A stretch of 64,000 bases of DNA from an uncultured Bacteroidales bacterium (GTDB lineage: Bacteria > Bacteroidota > Bacteroidia > Bacteroidales > F082): contig CAJOHD010000008.1 in NCBI GenBank assembly GCA_905234275.1, positions 1 to 64,000 on the forward strand, written 5' to 3'. This document shows positions 8,342 to 17,455 of this stretch, piece after piece. The notes under the pieces were generated by a model, which was given only the letters and a program-made list of their open reading frames with translations, did not search any database and had not been told where the DNA came from. How positions within the stretch are numbered: the stretch's first letter is position 1; each line of letters begins with the position of its first letter. Position numbers and translations under genes: made by a program.

Positions 8342-9451
8342 ATGTTTCTCAAGGAGTTAAAGTTGACGAATTTCAAGAATTGCGAGTCGGCTGACCTGCA
8401 GTTTTCTGAGAAAATCAACTGCTTCGTGGGACTCAACGGGGCGGGCAAGACCAACATACTCGATGCCATTTATTATCTCGCTTTCTGCAAGAGCTATTTC
8501 ACTACAACCGACAAGCAAAACATTCGTCATGGCGAGGATTTCTTTGCCATTCACGGCGATTTTGTAACCGACAACGACGAGACCGAGACTATTTCGTGTG
8601 TTCAGAAAGGTGGCTCCAAGAAATCATTCAAATGCAATAAAAAAGAATATGAGCGTCTTGCCGACCATATCGGGAAGATCCCGTTGGTGATGATTTCGCC
8701 TTACGACCGCGATTTGATTAACGACGGCAGCGAGTTGCGCAGGAAGTTCATTGATGGCGTCATCTCGCAGTTTGATTCAGTGTATCTTGGCGATTTGCTG
8801 CAATATAACAAGGTTTTGGCACAGCGTAACACACAGCTGAAACAGTTTTGGGAGAACCGTTATTTCGATGCGAATCTGTTGTCGCTCTGGGACGAACAGC
8901 TGGTACGTTATGCAACGCCGATTTATGAGAAAAGAAAGGCGTTTCTGAAGGATTTCATGCCGATTTTCCAAGAGTATTACGACATTGTGTCGGGCACGTC
9001 GGAGAAGGTGGATATCGTTTACGAGAGCGCGTTGCATGAGAAGTCGATGGAGCAGCTGCTTCAGGAAAGTCAGGAAAAGGACAGATATTCGTCATATACC
9101 AACGTCGGAATTCACAAGGATGATTTAGGCTTTATGATTGATAATCACCCGGTTAAGAGATTCGGTTCGCAAGGACAGCAGAAGTCGTTTGTGGTGGCAG
9201 TGAAGTTGGCACAGTTCGATTTTAATTATAAAAAGATTGGTTTTAAACCGATTTTGCTGTTGGACGACATCTTCGACAAGCTTGATGACAATCGTGTGGC
9301 GCAATTGGTGAAGCTCGTTGGCAACGATCATTTCGGACAGGTGTTTATCACTGATACTCAACGTCAAAGGGTTCAATATCTTTTGGACAATATCGAAGGA
9401 AACCACAGGATTTTTGAAGTCGAAAAAGGAAAGGTGCAGTGTGATGAGTGA
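8342..9451 (+). CDS. recF: DNA replication/repair protein RecF
   Basis: The 369-residue SMC-like ATPase has Walker A GLNGAGKTN (residues 30-38; K36, T37), an ABC signature region around 280 (RFGSQGQQKS) and Walker B LLLDD (D308, D309). RecF loads RecO/RecR at gapped DNA for RecA-mediated repair. Length and motifs are complete. The start follows the porQ stop without a gap, and the end overlaps the following DciA-like gene by eight bases, so the genes are translationally coupled. Confidence 0.92.
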   Translation: MFLKELKLTNFKNCESADLQFSEKINCFVGLNGAGKTNILDAIYYLAFCKSYFTTTDKQNIRHGEDFFAIHGDFVTDNDETETISCVQKGGSKKSFKCNKKEYERLADHIGKIPLVMISPYDRDLINDGSELRRKFIDGVISQFDSVYLGDLLQYNKVLAQRNTQLKQFWENRYFDANLLSLWDEQLVRYATPIYEKRKAFLKDFMPIFQEYYDIVSGTSEKVDIVYESALHEKSMEQLLQESQEKDRYSSYTNVGIHKDDLGFMIDNHPVKRFGSQGQQKSFVVAVKLAQFDFNYKKIGFKPILLLDDIFDKLDDNRVAQLVKLVGNDHFGQVFITDTQRQRVQYLLDNIEGNHRIFEVEKGKVQCDE

Positions 9452-9734
9452 TCCGAATTTGACAACCTTAGGTGAGATGATAAAGGCGTTTTATCATGAT
9501 AATCACAGAGATAGCGCCTTGGACGAGCAGCGAATCCTCGACTCGTGGAATGATGTTGTCGGTGATTTCATTGCTGCGCACACCTTGAAAAAAAGCATAA
9601 AAAACGGAGTGTTTTACGTAAAATTCGATGCTGATTCGTTGAAAAACGAGATTATGTATGCAAAGTCGATGCTGTTGAGAAAGCTTAATTCCAAGGCGGA
9701 AAAGGAAATTTTACATGATATTGTAATAATTTAA
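9444..9734 (+). CDS. DUF721 (DciA-like) protein
   Basis: The product has 96 residues from ATG 9444, which overlaps the recF stop by eight bases. It is the short Bacteroidota form of the DUF721/DciA family: LGEMIKAFYHDN, then WNDVVGDFIAAHT and LYVKF-like strand GVFYVKFDADSLKNEI. DciA proteins help load the replicative helicase, which fits the position after recF. The protein contains only the KH-like core. An earlier in-frame start at 9318 lies within recF and is not credible. Confidence 0.8.
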   Translation: MSDPNLTTLGEMIKAFYHDNHRDSALDEQRILDSWNDVVGDFIAAHTLKKSIKNGVFYVKFDADSLKNEIMYAKSMLLRKLNSKAEKEILHDIVII

Positions 9735-9745
9735 AAAATTTTTTG

Positions 9746-9753
9746 TATCTTTG
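9746..9753 (+). promoter_or_regulatory. -7 promoter box of efp
   Basis: TATCTTTG 12 bases after the DUF721 stop and 42 bases before the efp ATG, so efp and the lpxD-like gene form their own transcript. Confidence 0.75.
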
Positions 9754-9795
9754 CGGCGATTTTTGTTTTTTTAGTAACTATAAAATATACGTAAT

Positions 9796-10362
9796 ATGAT
9801 TAACTCACAAGACATTAAGATCGGAAGCTGCATCAGAATGGATGGTAAACTTTATTTTTGCGTTGATTTCCAGCATGTGAAACCAGGCAAAGGTAACACT
9901 ATCATGCGTATCAAACTGAAGAGCGTAGTTGACGGCCGCACATTGGAGCGTCGTTTCGATATCGGTGAAAAACTTGAAGATGTTCGCGTTGAACACCGTC
10001 AGTATCAGTACCTTTACAAAGAAGGTGATGATTACATTTTCATGAATCAGGAAGACTACGAGCAGATCCCTCTTATGAAAGATCTTATTACAGGTGTTGA
10101 TTTCCTTAAGGAAAGCGATGTTTGCGACGTTGTTTTCGATACATCAACAGATACAGTTTTGTTTGCTGAATTGCCAGTTAAGACTGTTCTCGAGGTGACA
10201 TATACAGAGCCAGGTGAGAAAGGTAATACAGCTACAAACGCAATGAAAGACGCTACAGTTGAGACAGGCGCAACAGTCAGAGTGCCGTTGTTCATCAACA
10301 CAGGCGATAAGATTAGAGTTGACACCCGTACAGGTGAATACACAGAAAGGGTAAGAGAATAA
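9796..10362 (+). CDS. efp: translation elongation factor P
   Basis: The protein has 188 residues and all three EF-P domains. The modified-residue loop reads HVKPGKGNT with K32 at the tip. The C-terminal signature ends [20 protein letters not shown] relieves ribosome stalling at proline runs. The length is normal. The stop TAA shares its last base with the ATG of the next gene (TAATG), so the two are coupled. Confidence 0.95.
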   Translation: MINSQDIKIGSCIRMDGKLYFCVDFQHVKPGKGNTIMRIKLKSVVDGRTLERRFDIGEKLEDVRVEHRQYQYLYKEGDDYIFMNQEDYEQIPLMKDLITGVDFLKESDVCDVVFDTSTDTVLFAELPVKTVLEVTYTEPGEKGNTATNAMKDATVETGATVRVPLFINTGDKIRVDTRTGEYTERVRE

Positions 10363-11300
10363 TGAGAATCGAACCAGCAACGACCGTCAAATGTTTAGCT
10401 GATTTTATTGGTGCCACCAAGATTATCGGCGATGCCAACCGCACAATCACGGGGCTCAATGAGCTTCATGAGGTTGAAGCGGGCGACATCACATTTGTCG
10501 ATCATCCGAAATACTATCAGAGAGTGCTGAACTCAGCGGCAACAACCATCATCATCAACACTGCTGATGTGGAATGCCCTGAGGGTAAGACACTCATCGT
10601 CCACGACTGTCCGTTCGACGCGTTCAACAAGATTATCTTGTCGTACCGTCGTTTCGAGCCGGCATCATGTATGGTCAGCCCTAAAGCCGAAATCGGTGAA
10701 GGAACTATCATTGAGCCGGGAGCATTCGTGGCAGACCACGTGAAAATCGGCAAGAACTGCATCATTCACGCTAACGTGACCATCAACAACTGGACAGTTA
10801 TCGGTGACAATGTCATCATCAACAGCGGTTCAGTTCTCGCAGCAGATGCTTGTTATTTCCAGCATCGCGGTAAGGATCGTCAGGTGAAGTTTGAGTCTTG
10901 CGGCCGCGTTGTGATTGAAGATGATGTCGAAATCGGAGCTTTGTGTGCTATCGATATCGGAGTCACCAGCGATACCGTCATCGGCAGAGGTACCAAGATG
11001 GATAACCACGTTCAGGTTGGTCACGATGCCAAAGTCGGCAAGAACTGCTTCCTTGGAGCACATACAGCTATCGGAGGTGTTTCAAGAGTTAAGGATAACG
11101 TGTCGATTTGGTCGATGTCAGCAGTCAACAAAGACCTCGTCATCGCTGAAGGTACCACAATTTTGGCTTACACAGCTGTCGATAAGGACACTGAGCCAGG
11201 CGTCACATACTTCGGTATGCCTGCAATGGAAGCCAAGAAGAAGTGGAGAGAGATGGCATGCGTGAGAATGCTGCCGGATTTGATCAACAAGATTAAATAA
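10362..11300 (+). CDS. LpxD-like UDP-3-O-acylglucosamine N-acyltransferase
   Basis: The protein has 312 residues. The N-terminal uridine-binding-like domain ([22 protein letters not shown]) is followed by a left-handed beta-helix of hexapeptide repeats (about residues 100-265). [13 protein letters not shown] holds the histidine that corresponds to the LpxD catalytic base. LpxD adds the N-linked acyl chain to lipid A. At 312 residues it is somewhat shorter than classical LpxD (about 340), so it may be a paralogue with another acyl-acceptor rather than the main lpxD. Its coupling to efp is common in this phylum. A rho-independent terminator follows at once. Confidence 0.8.
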   Translation: MRIEPATTVKCLADFIGATKIIGDANRTITGLNELHEVEAGDITFVDHPKYYQRVLNSAATTIIINTADVECPEGKTLIVHDCPFDAFNKIILSYRRFEPASCMVSPKAEIGEGTIIEPGAFVADHVKIGKNCIIHANVTINNWTVIGDNVIINSGSVLAADACYFQHRGKDRQVKFESCGRVVIEDDVEIGALCAIDIGVTSDTVIGRGTKMDNHVQVGHDAKVGKNCFLGAHTAIGGVSRVKDNVSIWSMSAVNKDLVIAEGTTILAYTAVDKDTEPGVTYFGMPAMEAKKKWREMACVRMLPDLINKIK

Positions 11301-11330
11301 AAAAAAGCTCAGCATTCGCTGAGCTTTTTT
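11301..11330. terminator. bidirectional terminator between the lpxD-like gene and gapA
   Basis: A run of A, the stem GCTCAGC (11307-11313), the four-base loop ATTC, GCTGAGC (11318-11324) and a run of T. The U-tract on both sides serves both convergent genes. Confidence 0.88.
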
Positions 11331-11335
11331 CATTT

Positions 11336-12343
11336 TTAGTACTTCATCATCTCGATGAGGTCGACCATTCTGTTTGAATAGCCCCATTCGTTATCGTACC
11401 ATGACATCACTTTCACCATCTTGCCCATCACCATTGTGCTTTGTGCATCGAAGATTGATGAGTGTGGGTTGTGGATGATGTCGACGCTGACGATTTCGTC
11501 TTCAGTGTATTCGAGGACGCCTTTCATCGGACCTTCAGCAGCTTCTTTCATTGCGGCGTTGATCTGCTCTTTTGTGGCTTCTGTCTTCAGTGTGCACACG
11601 AGGTCAACGAGTGATCCGGTCGGGGTTGGAACACGCACCGCGATACCATCGAGTTTGCCGTTGAGTTCAGGAATAACGATACCTACAGCCTTAGCAGCAC
11701 CTGTTGTGGTTGGGATCTGCGACATGGCGGCTGAACGTGCACGGCGAAGGTCGCTGTGTGGACCGTCCAAAATCACCTGGTCGTTGGTATAGCTGTGGAT
11801 TGTTGTGATATAACCTTGCTCAATACCGAAGCGGTCGTTCAAGACCTTAGCGACAGGAGCGAGGCAGTTTGTGGTGCAAGAAGCGTTTGATACGCATTCA
11901 ATTTCGTCGGTGAGTTCGTTGTTGTTGACACCGACGACGATGGTTGCATCGATCTTATCTTTTGAAGGAGCTGAAAGGATGACTTTCTTGGCGCCGTTCT
12001 TGAGGTGGTCGCCGTAGCCGCCTTTTGCGCTTTCTTTCGAGCGGAAGATACCTGTTGACTCTACAACAACATCCGGGGTCTTGCTCCATTTGATGTTGAT
12101 AGGAGCGCGCTCAGCTGTGACAGGAACGCGGACGCCATTGACGATCAATGCTGTCTCATCGTAATCAACTGTACCAGGGAACTTGCCTTGTGTTGAATCA
12201 TATTTCAGAAGATGTGCCAAAACCTTTGTGCTTGTCAAATCGTTGATGCCCACCACTTCGAGGTTCGGGCGCTCGCAGCAGATGCGGAAAACGTTACGGC
12301 CGATACGACCGAATCCGTTGATACCTACTTTAATCTTTTCCAT
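11336..12343 (-). CDS. gapA: glyceraldehyde-3-phosphate dehydrogenase, type I
   Basis: The 335-residue glycolytic enzyme starts with the Rossmann NAD site [14 protein letters not shown]. The catalytic cysteine is C156 in SNASCTTNC, and the partner histidine is in TTIHSYTND. It converts glyceraldehyde-3-phosphate to 1,3-bisphosphoglycerate with NAD in the cytoplasm. All usual motifs are complete. It is a single-gene transcript with a promoter at 12390 and the shared terminator at 11301. Confidence 0.97.
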   Translation of the reverse strand: MEKIKVGINGFGRIGRNVFRICCERPNLEVVGINDLTSTKVLAHLLKYDSTQGKFPGTVDYDETALIVNGVRVPVTAERAPINIKWSKTPDVVVESTGIFRSKESAKGGYGDHLKNGAKKVILSAPSKDKIDATIVVGVNNNELTDEIECVSNASCTTNCLAPVAKVLNDRFGIEQGYITTIHSYTNDQVILDGPHSDLRRARSAAMSQIPTTTGAAKAVGIVIPELNGKLDGIAVRVPTPTGSLVDLVCTLKTEATKEQINAAMKEAAEGPMKGVLEYTEDEIVSVDIIHNPHSSIFDAQSTMVMGKMVKVMSWYDNEWGYSNRMVDLIEMMKY

Positions 12344-12389
12344 ATTATCTAAATTTTAATACTTTTTTAAATTCATTTGATACCAAACG

Positions 12390-12397
12390 CAAAGATA
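12390..12397 (-). promoter_or_regulatory. -7 promoter box of gapA
   Basis: CAAAGATA on + (TATCTTTG on -), 46 bases upstream of the gapA start. Confidence 0.72.
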
Positions 12398-12410
12398 CAA
12401 ATAATTTTTA

Positions 12411-12418
12411 TAAATTTG
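12411..12418 (+). promoter_or_regulatory. -7 promoter box of the DUF362 gene
   Basis: TAAATTTG, 18 bases before ATG 12437 and back to back with the gapA promoter. It excludes the upstream in-frame ATG at 12377. Confidence 0.65.
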
Positions 12419-12436
12419 CAAAAAATAATCTTAAAA

Positions 12437-13543
12437 ATGAAGAAGTTGTTCCTTTTGATAATCTCGCTAGGTTTTTGCCTGTTGGCGTTCTCGCAAAGCA
12501 ATGTCTATTTCACAAGCGAAATAACTCCAGAGTCACTTGTAAGGGTTTTTCAGGCGTTGGGTGTTGAGCCTGATGGCAATGTGGCTGTTAAGATTTCGAC
12601 AGGAGAGTCGGCGAAAAGCAACTATCTGAGGCCTGAGTTTATTCAAAATTTGGTGAATGAGACAGGTGGAACCATTGTGGAATGCAATACTGCATACGGT
12701 GGCATGCGCGACGTCACTTCGAGCCATCTGATGATTATTGAGCAACGCGGATTTAACCAGATCGCAAAGGTTGATATCATGGACTCTGAAGGCGATATGG
12801 AGATTCCGGTGAGTGATACTACATGGATAAAATACGACATCGTCGGCTCGCATCTGGCAAATTATGATTTCATGATTAACCTTGCGCATTTCAAGGGACA
12901 TGCTAGGGGAGGTTATGGCGGAGTGCTGAAGAACCAGAGTATCGGAGTGGCTGCAAGAAGAGGCAAATGTTACATCCATACTGCAGGAGAGAGTACTACC
13001 ACTATCAATGGAAACAACACTCAGGATTCGTTTCTCGAGTCGATGGCAGCTGCTGCACAGGCAGTTCACAACTATTTCAAGCAGGACGGAAAGAATATCG
13101 TCTACATCGACGTGATGAATAACCTTTCTGTCGACTGTGACTGTAATCCGTTACCGGCAGCACCAGAGATCGCTGATATTGGAATACTTGCTTCCACTGA
13201 CCCTGTGGCGCTTGATAAGGCATGCCTCGATCTGATTTTCGACTATAATCCAACGCCGGGCAACGACCCGCAGCCGCTCATTGACCGCATCACGGAGTTG
13301 CACGGCACACATATCATTGAATACGCTGAGGAGATCGGATTAGGTTCTCAGCAATACAATCTTATCGACATCGGTGTTACAGGAATAGGGGAGATCGACC
13401 CACAAAACCCTGACCCAGAGTCGTTAAGATTTAATGTGTTTACTGTTGATGGCAAAAAGATCCTGCACAATGCAAAAAGCATTGAGTCTCTGCCATCTGG
13501 AGTGTACATCATCAATGGTAAGAAACAAGTTATTGTCAGATAA
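12437..13543 (+). CDS. DUF362 protein with signal peptide and T9SS sorting domain
   Basis: The protein has 368 residues. Residues 1-20 form a signal peptide (LLAFSQ). The central DUF362 domain contains NLAHFKGHARGGYGGVLKN and GIAARR-like motifs (SIGVAARRGKCYIH). The last ~65 residues (RFNVFTVDGKKILHNAKSI ... GVYIINGKKQVIV) form a degenerate type A T9SS sorting domain. DUF362 is often found with ferredoxin domains, but no Cys-rich iron-sulphur motif is visible here, and DCDCN is the only Cys pair. It should be exported and attached to or released from the surface by T9SS. The function is unknown. Confidence 0.8.
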   Translation: MKKLFLLIISLGFCLLAFSQSNVYFTSEITPESLVRVFQALGVEPDGNVAVKISTGESAKSNYLRPEFIQNLVNETGGTIVECNTAYGGMRDVTSSHLMIIEQRGFNQIAKVDIMDSEGDMEIPVSDTTWIKYDIVGSHLANYDFMINLAHFKGHARGGYGGVLKNQSIGVAARRGKCYIHTAGESTTTINGNNTQDSFLESMAAAAQAVHNYFKQDGKNIVYIDVMNNLSVDCDCNPLPAAPEIADIGILASTDPVALDKACLDLIFDYNPTPGNDPQPLIDRITELHGTHIIEYAEEIGLGSQQYNLIDIGVTGIGEIDPQNPDPESLRFNVFTVDGKKILHNAKSIESLPSGVYIINGKKQVIVR

Positions 13544-13546
13544 ATG

Positions 13547-14989
13547 TTATCTGCACACTATTGTGATCTCGTGTATTATGGTGTAGTCGTACCTCTCGTC
13601 GTATATTGTGGCGTAGGTGTTTCTTTCGCTTTTGTATGATTTCTTCTCGCCGCGACGGATGGTGTCGACATGGTTTTCATGGTCGTTGAAATACAACTTG
13701 TCGATTTCGTAAGTCACGCTGTCGTCGGTTATTTCCAAGACTTTTATCAAGGTCTCATCAGGGTTAAACCTGTAGCCCTGCTTGAGCAGGATGGCATCGC
13801 TGTTTTTAATCTCACCTTTTCTTGTCATGACAAGGAACGATGCCCCTTGACTGTAGTCGAAGCCTTCGTCGTATGTGCTTATAATACAAATAGGTGTCTT
13901 GGATGCAGGTGAGCATTGGAAGCTGTCGTAGTCGAGCTCGTCGTAATCCCATTTGCCTTCAATTTTCAATCCGTCGGCATAGGTATAGACGCCGTGACCG
14001 TGTTTTCTGTTGCCAAGAAATTCTCCTTCGTAAACATCGCCATTAGCGTATTCGCATGTGCCTTGTCCGCATAGTCCGCCGTTTTCGAACTCACCTTCAA
14101 AACGGTTGGGTGCACCGCTGAACTCGCCGTCGTAGCTGCTTTTGAGGAGCACTCCGTGACCGTTTGGCTTGCCGTCGCGGAACTCGCCGGTAAACTTTTC
14201 CGTAATTGAACTGAGATGCACACCTATCTCATCAACGCTTGTTGACACGCCTTGGCCGTGTTCTTTGTCATCGAGCCATTCGCCAACGTATTCATAGGAA
14301 TGACGTGCGGCACCGGCTTTGTTCGTCTGTTTGTATTTGCCTTTACCGCAGCGTTTTCCGTTGCACCATTCTCCATAATAATCACCCCAATAGCCGTTGA
14401 GTTTGTATTCCATGTGACCGTTGCCATGGGGGAGACCGTCTTTGTTAAGAGCGCCGTTGTATATGCCTTCTTTAAACTCTTTTTCTTCAGCATTTTCTGG
14501 TATTACCTCCATTTTATGCTCCTCGTAAAGTCGAGCACATTCTTCATCGCCATTTTCCATGCCATATTGCCAGTATTCAAGAGCCTGGTTGATGTCAGGC
14601 TTGCCTGTAGGCGATTCATAGCCTTTGTATGCCAACTCTCCGAGATGCGACAGAGATTCTATGTCACCATTGTTGAAAGCAGCAGCGAAGTCAATCGTCG
14701 CAAGATAAGGCGCACTATATTCATTGATGAGGCCTCTCAAAAAATATCCTTTGGCGATATAATCCTTAAATTCCTCAGGTTCGCCAGCCTCGTCGTACCA
14801 ATCTATAGCCTTGTCGAGCCACTCTTTGGCCTTTTTGTCATCGTCCTCTTCATCATAATAGTACGACGCCAACGCAACCGCTGATGGGATGTCTTTCTGG
14901 TTGGCTGCCAAAGTGAAGTATTTCACGGCTTTCTCTCTGTCTGTTTCATATAGCTCGAAAGCCTGATCGCGATATTCTGAGGTGTTCAT
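13547..14989 (-). CDS. Sel1-like/MORN repeat protein
   Basis: The protein has 480 residues and no signal peptide. Residues 1-165 are Sel1/TPR-like helical repeats (AVKYFTLAANQKD, ALEYWQYGMENGDEECARLYEE). Residues 175-345 hold about seven MORN repeats (GYWGDYYGEWCNGKRCGKGK, YVGEWLDDKEHGQG, YEGEFLGNRKHGHGVYTYADG). The final 130 residues are charged and of unknown fold. MORN repeats usually make elongated beta scaffolds for protein or lipid binding. It ends three bases from the DUF362 stop, so the two genes converge with no room for a separate terminator. A cytoplasmic scaffold role is inferred. Confidence 0.8.
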   Translation of the reverse strand: MNTSEYRDQAFELYETDREKAVKYFTLAANQKDIPSAVALASYYYDEEDDDKKAKEWLDKAIDWYDEAGEPEEFKDYIAKGYFLRGLINEYSAPYLATIDFAAAFNNGDIESLSHLGELAYKGYESPTGKPDINQALEYWQYGMENGDEECARLYEEHKMEVIPENAEEKEFKEGIYNGALNKDGLPHGNGHMEYKLNGYWGDYYGEWCNGKRCGKGKYKQTNKAGAARHSYEYVGEWLDDKEHGQGVSTSVDEIGVHLSSITEKFTGEFRDGKPNGHGVLLKSSYDGEFSGAPNRFEGEFENGGLCGQGTCEYANGDVYEGEFLGNRKHGHGVYTYADGLKIEGKWDYDELDYDSFQCSPASKTPICIISTYDEGFDYSQGASFLVMTRKGEIKNSDAILLKQGYRFNPDETLIKVLEITDDSVTYEIDKLYFNDHENHVDTIRRGEKKSYKSERNTYATIYDERYDYTIIHEITIVCR

Positions 14990-15007
14990 AGTGAAGATAG
15001 ATAGAAA

Positions 15008-16090
15008 TTATTCCAATATTATTTTTTCTGTTAAGCCGTTGCCTTTTACAAAGTAAATGCCATTGTCAATACCTTGCAAATCCAAGTTGGCAATACCTGC
15101 GTCAAATTGCTTGTGAAAGATTGTACGACCTTGAATATCAATTACTTCGACGGTAGTGGGAGAGCTTAACTCAATCTTTATCTGACCGTTGGTGGGATTG
15201 GGGTATACCTTCAGGTCGCCCGTGGTCGGGTTGTTGACGTTGTTCACCGCGTTTTTTCCCGTAAAGAAGTCGTGAATATAATCGATATAGCTTATGTCGT
15301 ATTGATTGGCATTGCGATACCAGCTGTGGGTGCCGCCTATGGCCTTCAAAAATCGCAGCTCTTTGGTGCCGGGATAGACATATTGCACGAACCTCAGTCC
15401 GTCGTTATGAGTGTCGGGCAATGAGTCGATGATCGGCTCGTTGGTGCAGCCGTTGGCATTTCTCCAGTAGTTGAGGATGGCGTCGACGCCAAGTCCGAGG
15501 TTGGAGCCGAAATACTGCGAGTAACCGTCGTATCCTACAATATTATCGCTGGTCCCGTGGATATGCAGCAACCTCACTGGTGCCACTGGAGTCTGGTTTG
15601 CCATGGCGTAGGTTATCAGTCCGCTGACAGGTGCTGCTGCGTTGATGCGGTCGCCGTGTTCGATGGCCATGCGGTGCGACATAAAGCCGCCCATCGAGAA
15701 GCCGGTGAAGAACACACTGTCTTGATTTACAGGATATTGCACGGCTAATGAGTCGAGAAGTGCCATCAGAAAGCCGGAGTCGTCAATGGTGCTGTTCATG
15801 AGGGCGGCGTTCCACATGGTGCCGTTGCCTTCGTTGATGGCTTGAGGAATGACGACCATCCAGTTGAAACGGTTGGCAACCTGCTGGAAATTATGTTCGC
15901 TGTTGACATGATTGATGTTGTCGCCCAATCCGTGAAGGAAGAACAAAACCGGCAGCGATTCATAGTTCTCAGGCGTCTTTACGAGATATTGCCTCTGCAT
16001 GCCTTGCCATTCGATGGTTTGAATCTGCGCGAAGCAATGCCCGCTAAACAATAATAAGATTAAGATTGGTAATAATCTGCGTATTTTCAT
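15008..16090 (-). CDS. secreted alpha/beta-hydrolase (PHB depolymerase/feruloyl esterase type) with T9SS sorting domain
   Basis: The protein has 360 residues. A signal peptide (HCFA-QIQ) precedes an alpha/beta-hydrolase domain of the LpqC/CE1 type: oxyanion HGLGDN, nucleophile elbow GFSMGG (S132), D182 in GTSDNIVG and H255 in GGTHSW. Residues 290-360 are a type A T9SS domain (LKVYPNPTNGQIKIEL ... GIYFVKGNGLTEKIIL). It probably cleaves esters on polysaccharides or polyesters outside the cell. The natural substrate (feruloyl, acetyl or polyhydroxyalkanoate) cannot be decided from sequence. It is 18 bases from the MORN gene on the same strand. Confidence 0.82.
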   Translation of the reverse strand: MKIRRLLPILILLLFSGHCFAQIQTIEWQGMQRQYLVKTPENYESLPVLFFLHGLGDNINHVNSEHNFQQVANRFNWMVVIPQAINEGNGTMWNAALMNSTIDDSGFLMALLDSLAVQYPVNQDSVFFTGFSMGGFMSHRMAIEHGDRINAAAPVSGLITYAMANQTPVAPVRLLHIHGTSDNIVGYDGYSQYFGSNLGLGVDAILNYWRNANGCTNEPIIDSLPDTHNDGLRFVQYVYPGTKELRFLKAIGGTHSWYRNANQYDISYIDYIHDFFTGKNAVNNVNNPTTGDLKVYPNPTNGQIKIELSSPTTVEVIDIQGRTIFHKQFDAGIANLDLQGIDNGIYFVKGNGLTEKIILE

Positions 16091-16117
16091 GATGAATTAA
16101 TTTTAATAGTTTCAACT

Positions 16118-16450
16118 TTATTCAATAACATCAACGAACCTCACGGTGAAATCTTCGCCCACTTCAACAAATTTCACGCAGAAATCTTCATCCATTTCAA
16201 CGAATTGCCACTCGCCGCATTGTTGAGGAAACTGAGTCGTTTTAACCTTAAGGTCTTCACCAATTGGAACCCTTGCCACTTTGAAAGTCTCGCCAAAGTC
16301 AACAATCTTTACTCTGCCATAAAGTTTTATTTCCTGAGGATCATTCTCTTCGTCATACACCCAAACACAGCGGTCTTTGTCAAGATGTCCACTTGGCGTT
16401 GAGGTTATTGCATTTACGAGGAAAAACAAAACAATCATTAAAATTTTCAT
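16118..16450 (-). CDS. small exported beta-repeat protein
   Basis: The protein has 110 residues from ATG 16450, set by the promoter at 16479. The signal peptide MKILMIVLFFLVNAITS is followed by short repeats of about 14 residues: GETFKVARV, GEDLKVKTT, DEDFCVKFVEV, GEDFTVRFVDV, interrupted by CGEWQFV. I recall small hypothetical proteins with the same plan (F-D-x-K-V repeats around a CGxWQFV core), but no function is known. It lies upstream of the esterase on the same strand, 27 bases apart, so the two may be co-transcribed. Confidence 0.7.
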   Translation of the reverse strand: MKILMIVLFFLVNAITSTPSGHLDKDRCVWVYDEENDPQEIKLYGRVKIVDFGETFKVARVPIGEDLKVKTTQFPQQCGEWQFVEMDEDFCVKFVEVGEDFTVRFVDVIE

Positions 16451-16478
16451 AGTATCAAAGTTTTTATTGTTACGTTTG

Positions 16479-16486
16479 CAAAAATA
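16479..16486 (-). promoter_or_regulatory. -7 promoter box of the small exported protein
   Basis: CAAAAATA on + (TATTTTTG on -), 28 bases before ATG 16450. Confidence 0.62.
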
Positions 16487-16498
16487 CAAAGTTTTCTT

Positions 16499-16506
16499 TA
16501 AATTTG
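16499..16506 (+). promoter_or_regulatory. -7 promoter box of ogt
   Basis: TAAATTTG, 19 bases before ATG 16526, divergent from the box at 16479. Confidence 0.62.
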
Positions 16507-16525
16507 CAAATTATTTGAAATTGTC

Positions 16526-17059
16526 ATGAACAAAGACAACATCTTTATAAAGGTCATGCATTATCATTTCCCTTGCGGGGAGATGATTCTCGGTTCGTTT
16601 GATGGGAAGTTGTGCCTTTGTGACTGGCCGGATGGTAGGCGCCGTACATCAACCGATATGCGTTTGCAAAGAATTCTAAAAGCCGAATTTGTTGAGGGCT
16701 CTTCAAATGTTATCGAGACGGCGCAGCAACAGCTTAATGAATATTTTTTAAATCAACGTCGAGAGTTTGGTATCCCTTTGCTTTTTGTCGGAACCGATTT
16801 TCAGAAAAAAGTGTGGAATGAATTGCGAAACATTCCTTATGGGAAAACTGTTTCCTATGGTGAGCTGGCTCGACTAATAGGTATGCCAAAGGCAGTGCGG
16901 GCTGTTGCTAACGCCAACGCTGTCAATGCAATATCAATTATAGCTCCATGTCACCGCGTCATCGGCACCGACGGAAACTTGACAGGATATGGCGGTGGTT
17001 TGAATAGAAAGAAATTTCTTTTGGAATTGGAGAAGAATTCTTATCTTTGCAAAAAATAG
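16526..17059 (+). CDS. ogt: methylated-DNA--[protein]-cysteine S-methyltransferase
   Basis: The 177-residue suicide DNA-repair protein takes alkyl groups from O6-alkylguanine onto its own cysteine. The active site is PCHRV with C142. The helix-turn-helix part reads PYGKTVSYGELARLIG, then AVRAVANANAVNAI with the arginine finger. The N-terminal domain is short, as in Ogt. No Ada-type zinc domain is present. The next gene starts five bases downstream but has its own -7 box inside the 3' end of ogt. Confidence 0.92.
   Translation: MNKDNIFIKVMHYHFPCGEMILGSFDGKLCLCDWPDGRRRTSTDMRLQRILKAEFVEGSSNVIETAQQQLNEYFLNQRREFGIPLLFVGTDFQKKVWNELRNIPYGKTVSYGELARLIGMPKAVRAVANANAVNAISIIAPCHRVIGTDGNLTGYGGGLNRKKFLLELEKNSYLCKK
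17042..17049 (+). promoter_or_regulatory. -7 promoter box inside the 3' end of ogt
   Basis: TATCTTTG, 14 bases before ATG 17064. It allows the next two genes to be transcribed apart from ogt. Confidence 0.6.
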
Positions 17060-17063
17060 AATT

Positions 17064-17447
17064 ATGGAATCAAGAATTTCTAAAGCGGTTGAGAAGAAAA
17101 GCTGCGGTTATAACTGCGCGCAGGCTGTTATTTGTACGTATTGCGATGTGGCTGGAATAGACGAGGAGACGGCGAGAAACCTTGGCGCTCCGTTTGGAAT
17201 TGGAATGGGCAATATGGAAGGCACTTGCGGCGCGATTACTGGCGCCGGAATGGTGTTGGGATTGGCATCCGACGACAGAGTGAAAGGCATACGCGGGATG
17301 AAGCAGATTATGAACAAGTTCCAGCTTCGCAACGGCGCCACGCAATGTAAGATGTTGAAAGGTGTTGGGACAGGTGTTGTGCTTCGCGACTGCTACGACT
17401 GCGTTGCTGATGCCGCTGAATTTCTTGAAGAGGAGTTGAATAAATAG
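17064..17447 (+). CDS. C_GCAxxG_C_C family redox protein
   Basis: The 127-residue protein carries the family cysteines: CGYNCAQAV (C14, C18), GTCGAITGAG (C54), C95 (TQCK) and CYDC near the end. The pattern is that of the C_GCAxxG_C_C / DVU_1555-type putative redox proteins, thought to bind a metal or cluster. Its biochemical role is not established. It sits eight bases before the large dikinase-like gene, probably in one transcript with it. Confidence 0.85.
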   Translation: MESRISKAVEKKSCGYNCAQAVICTYCDVAGIDEETARNLGAPFGIGMGNMEGTCGAITGAGMVLGLASDDRVKGIRGMKQIMNKFQLRNGATQCKMLKGVGTGVVLRDCYDCVADAAEFLEEELNK

Positions 17448-17455
17448 TTTTTATC

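Noticed and set aside
14252..14884. 210-codon frame on the plus strand within the MORN gene
   Set aside because: Composition is Phe/Val-rich as expected from the reverse of the repeat region. The MORN gene in the other direction has clear domains.
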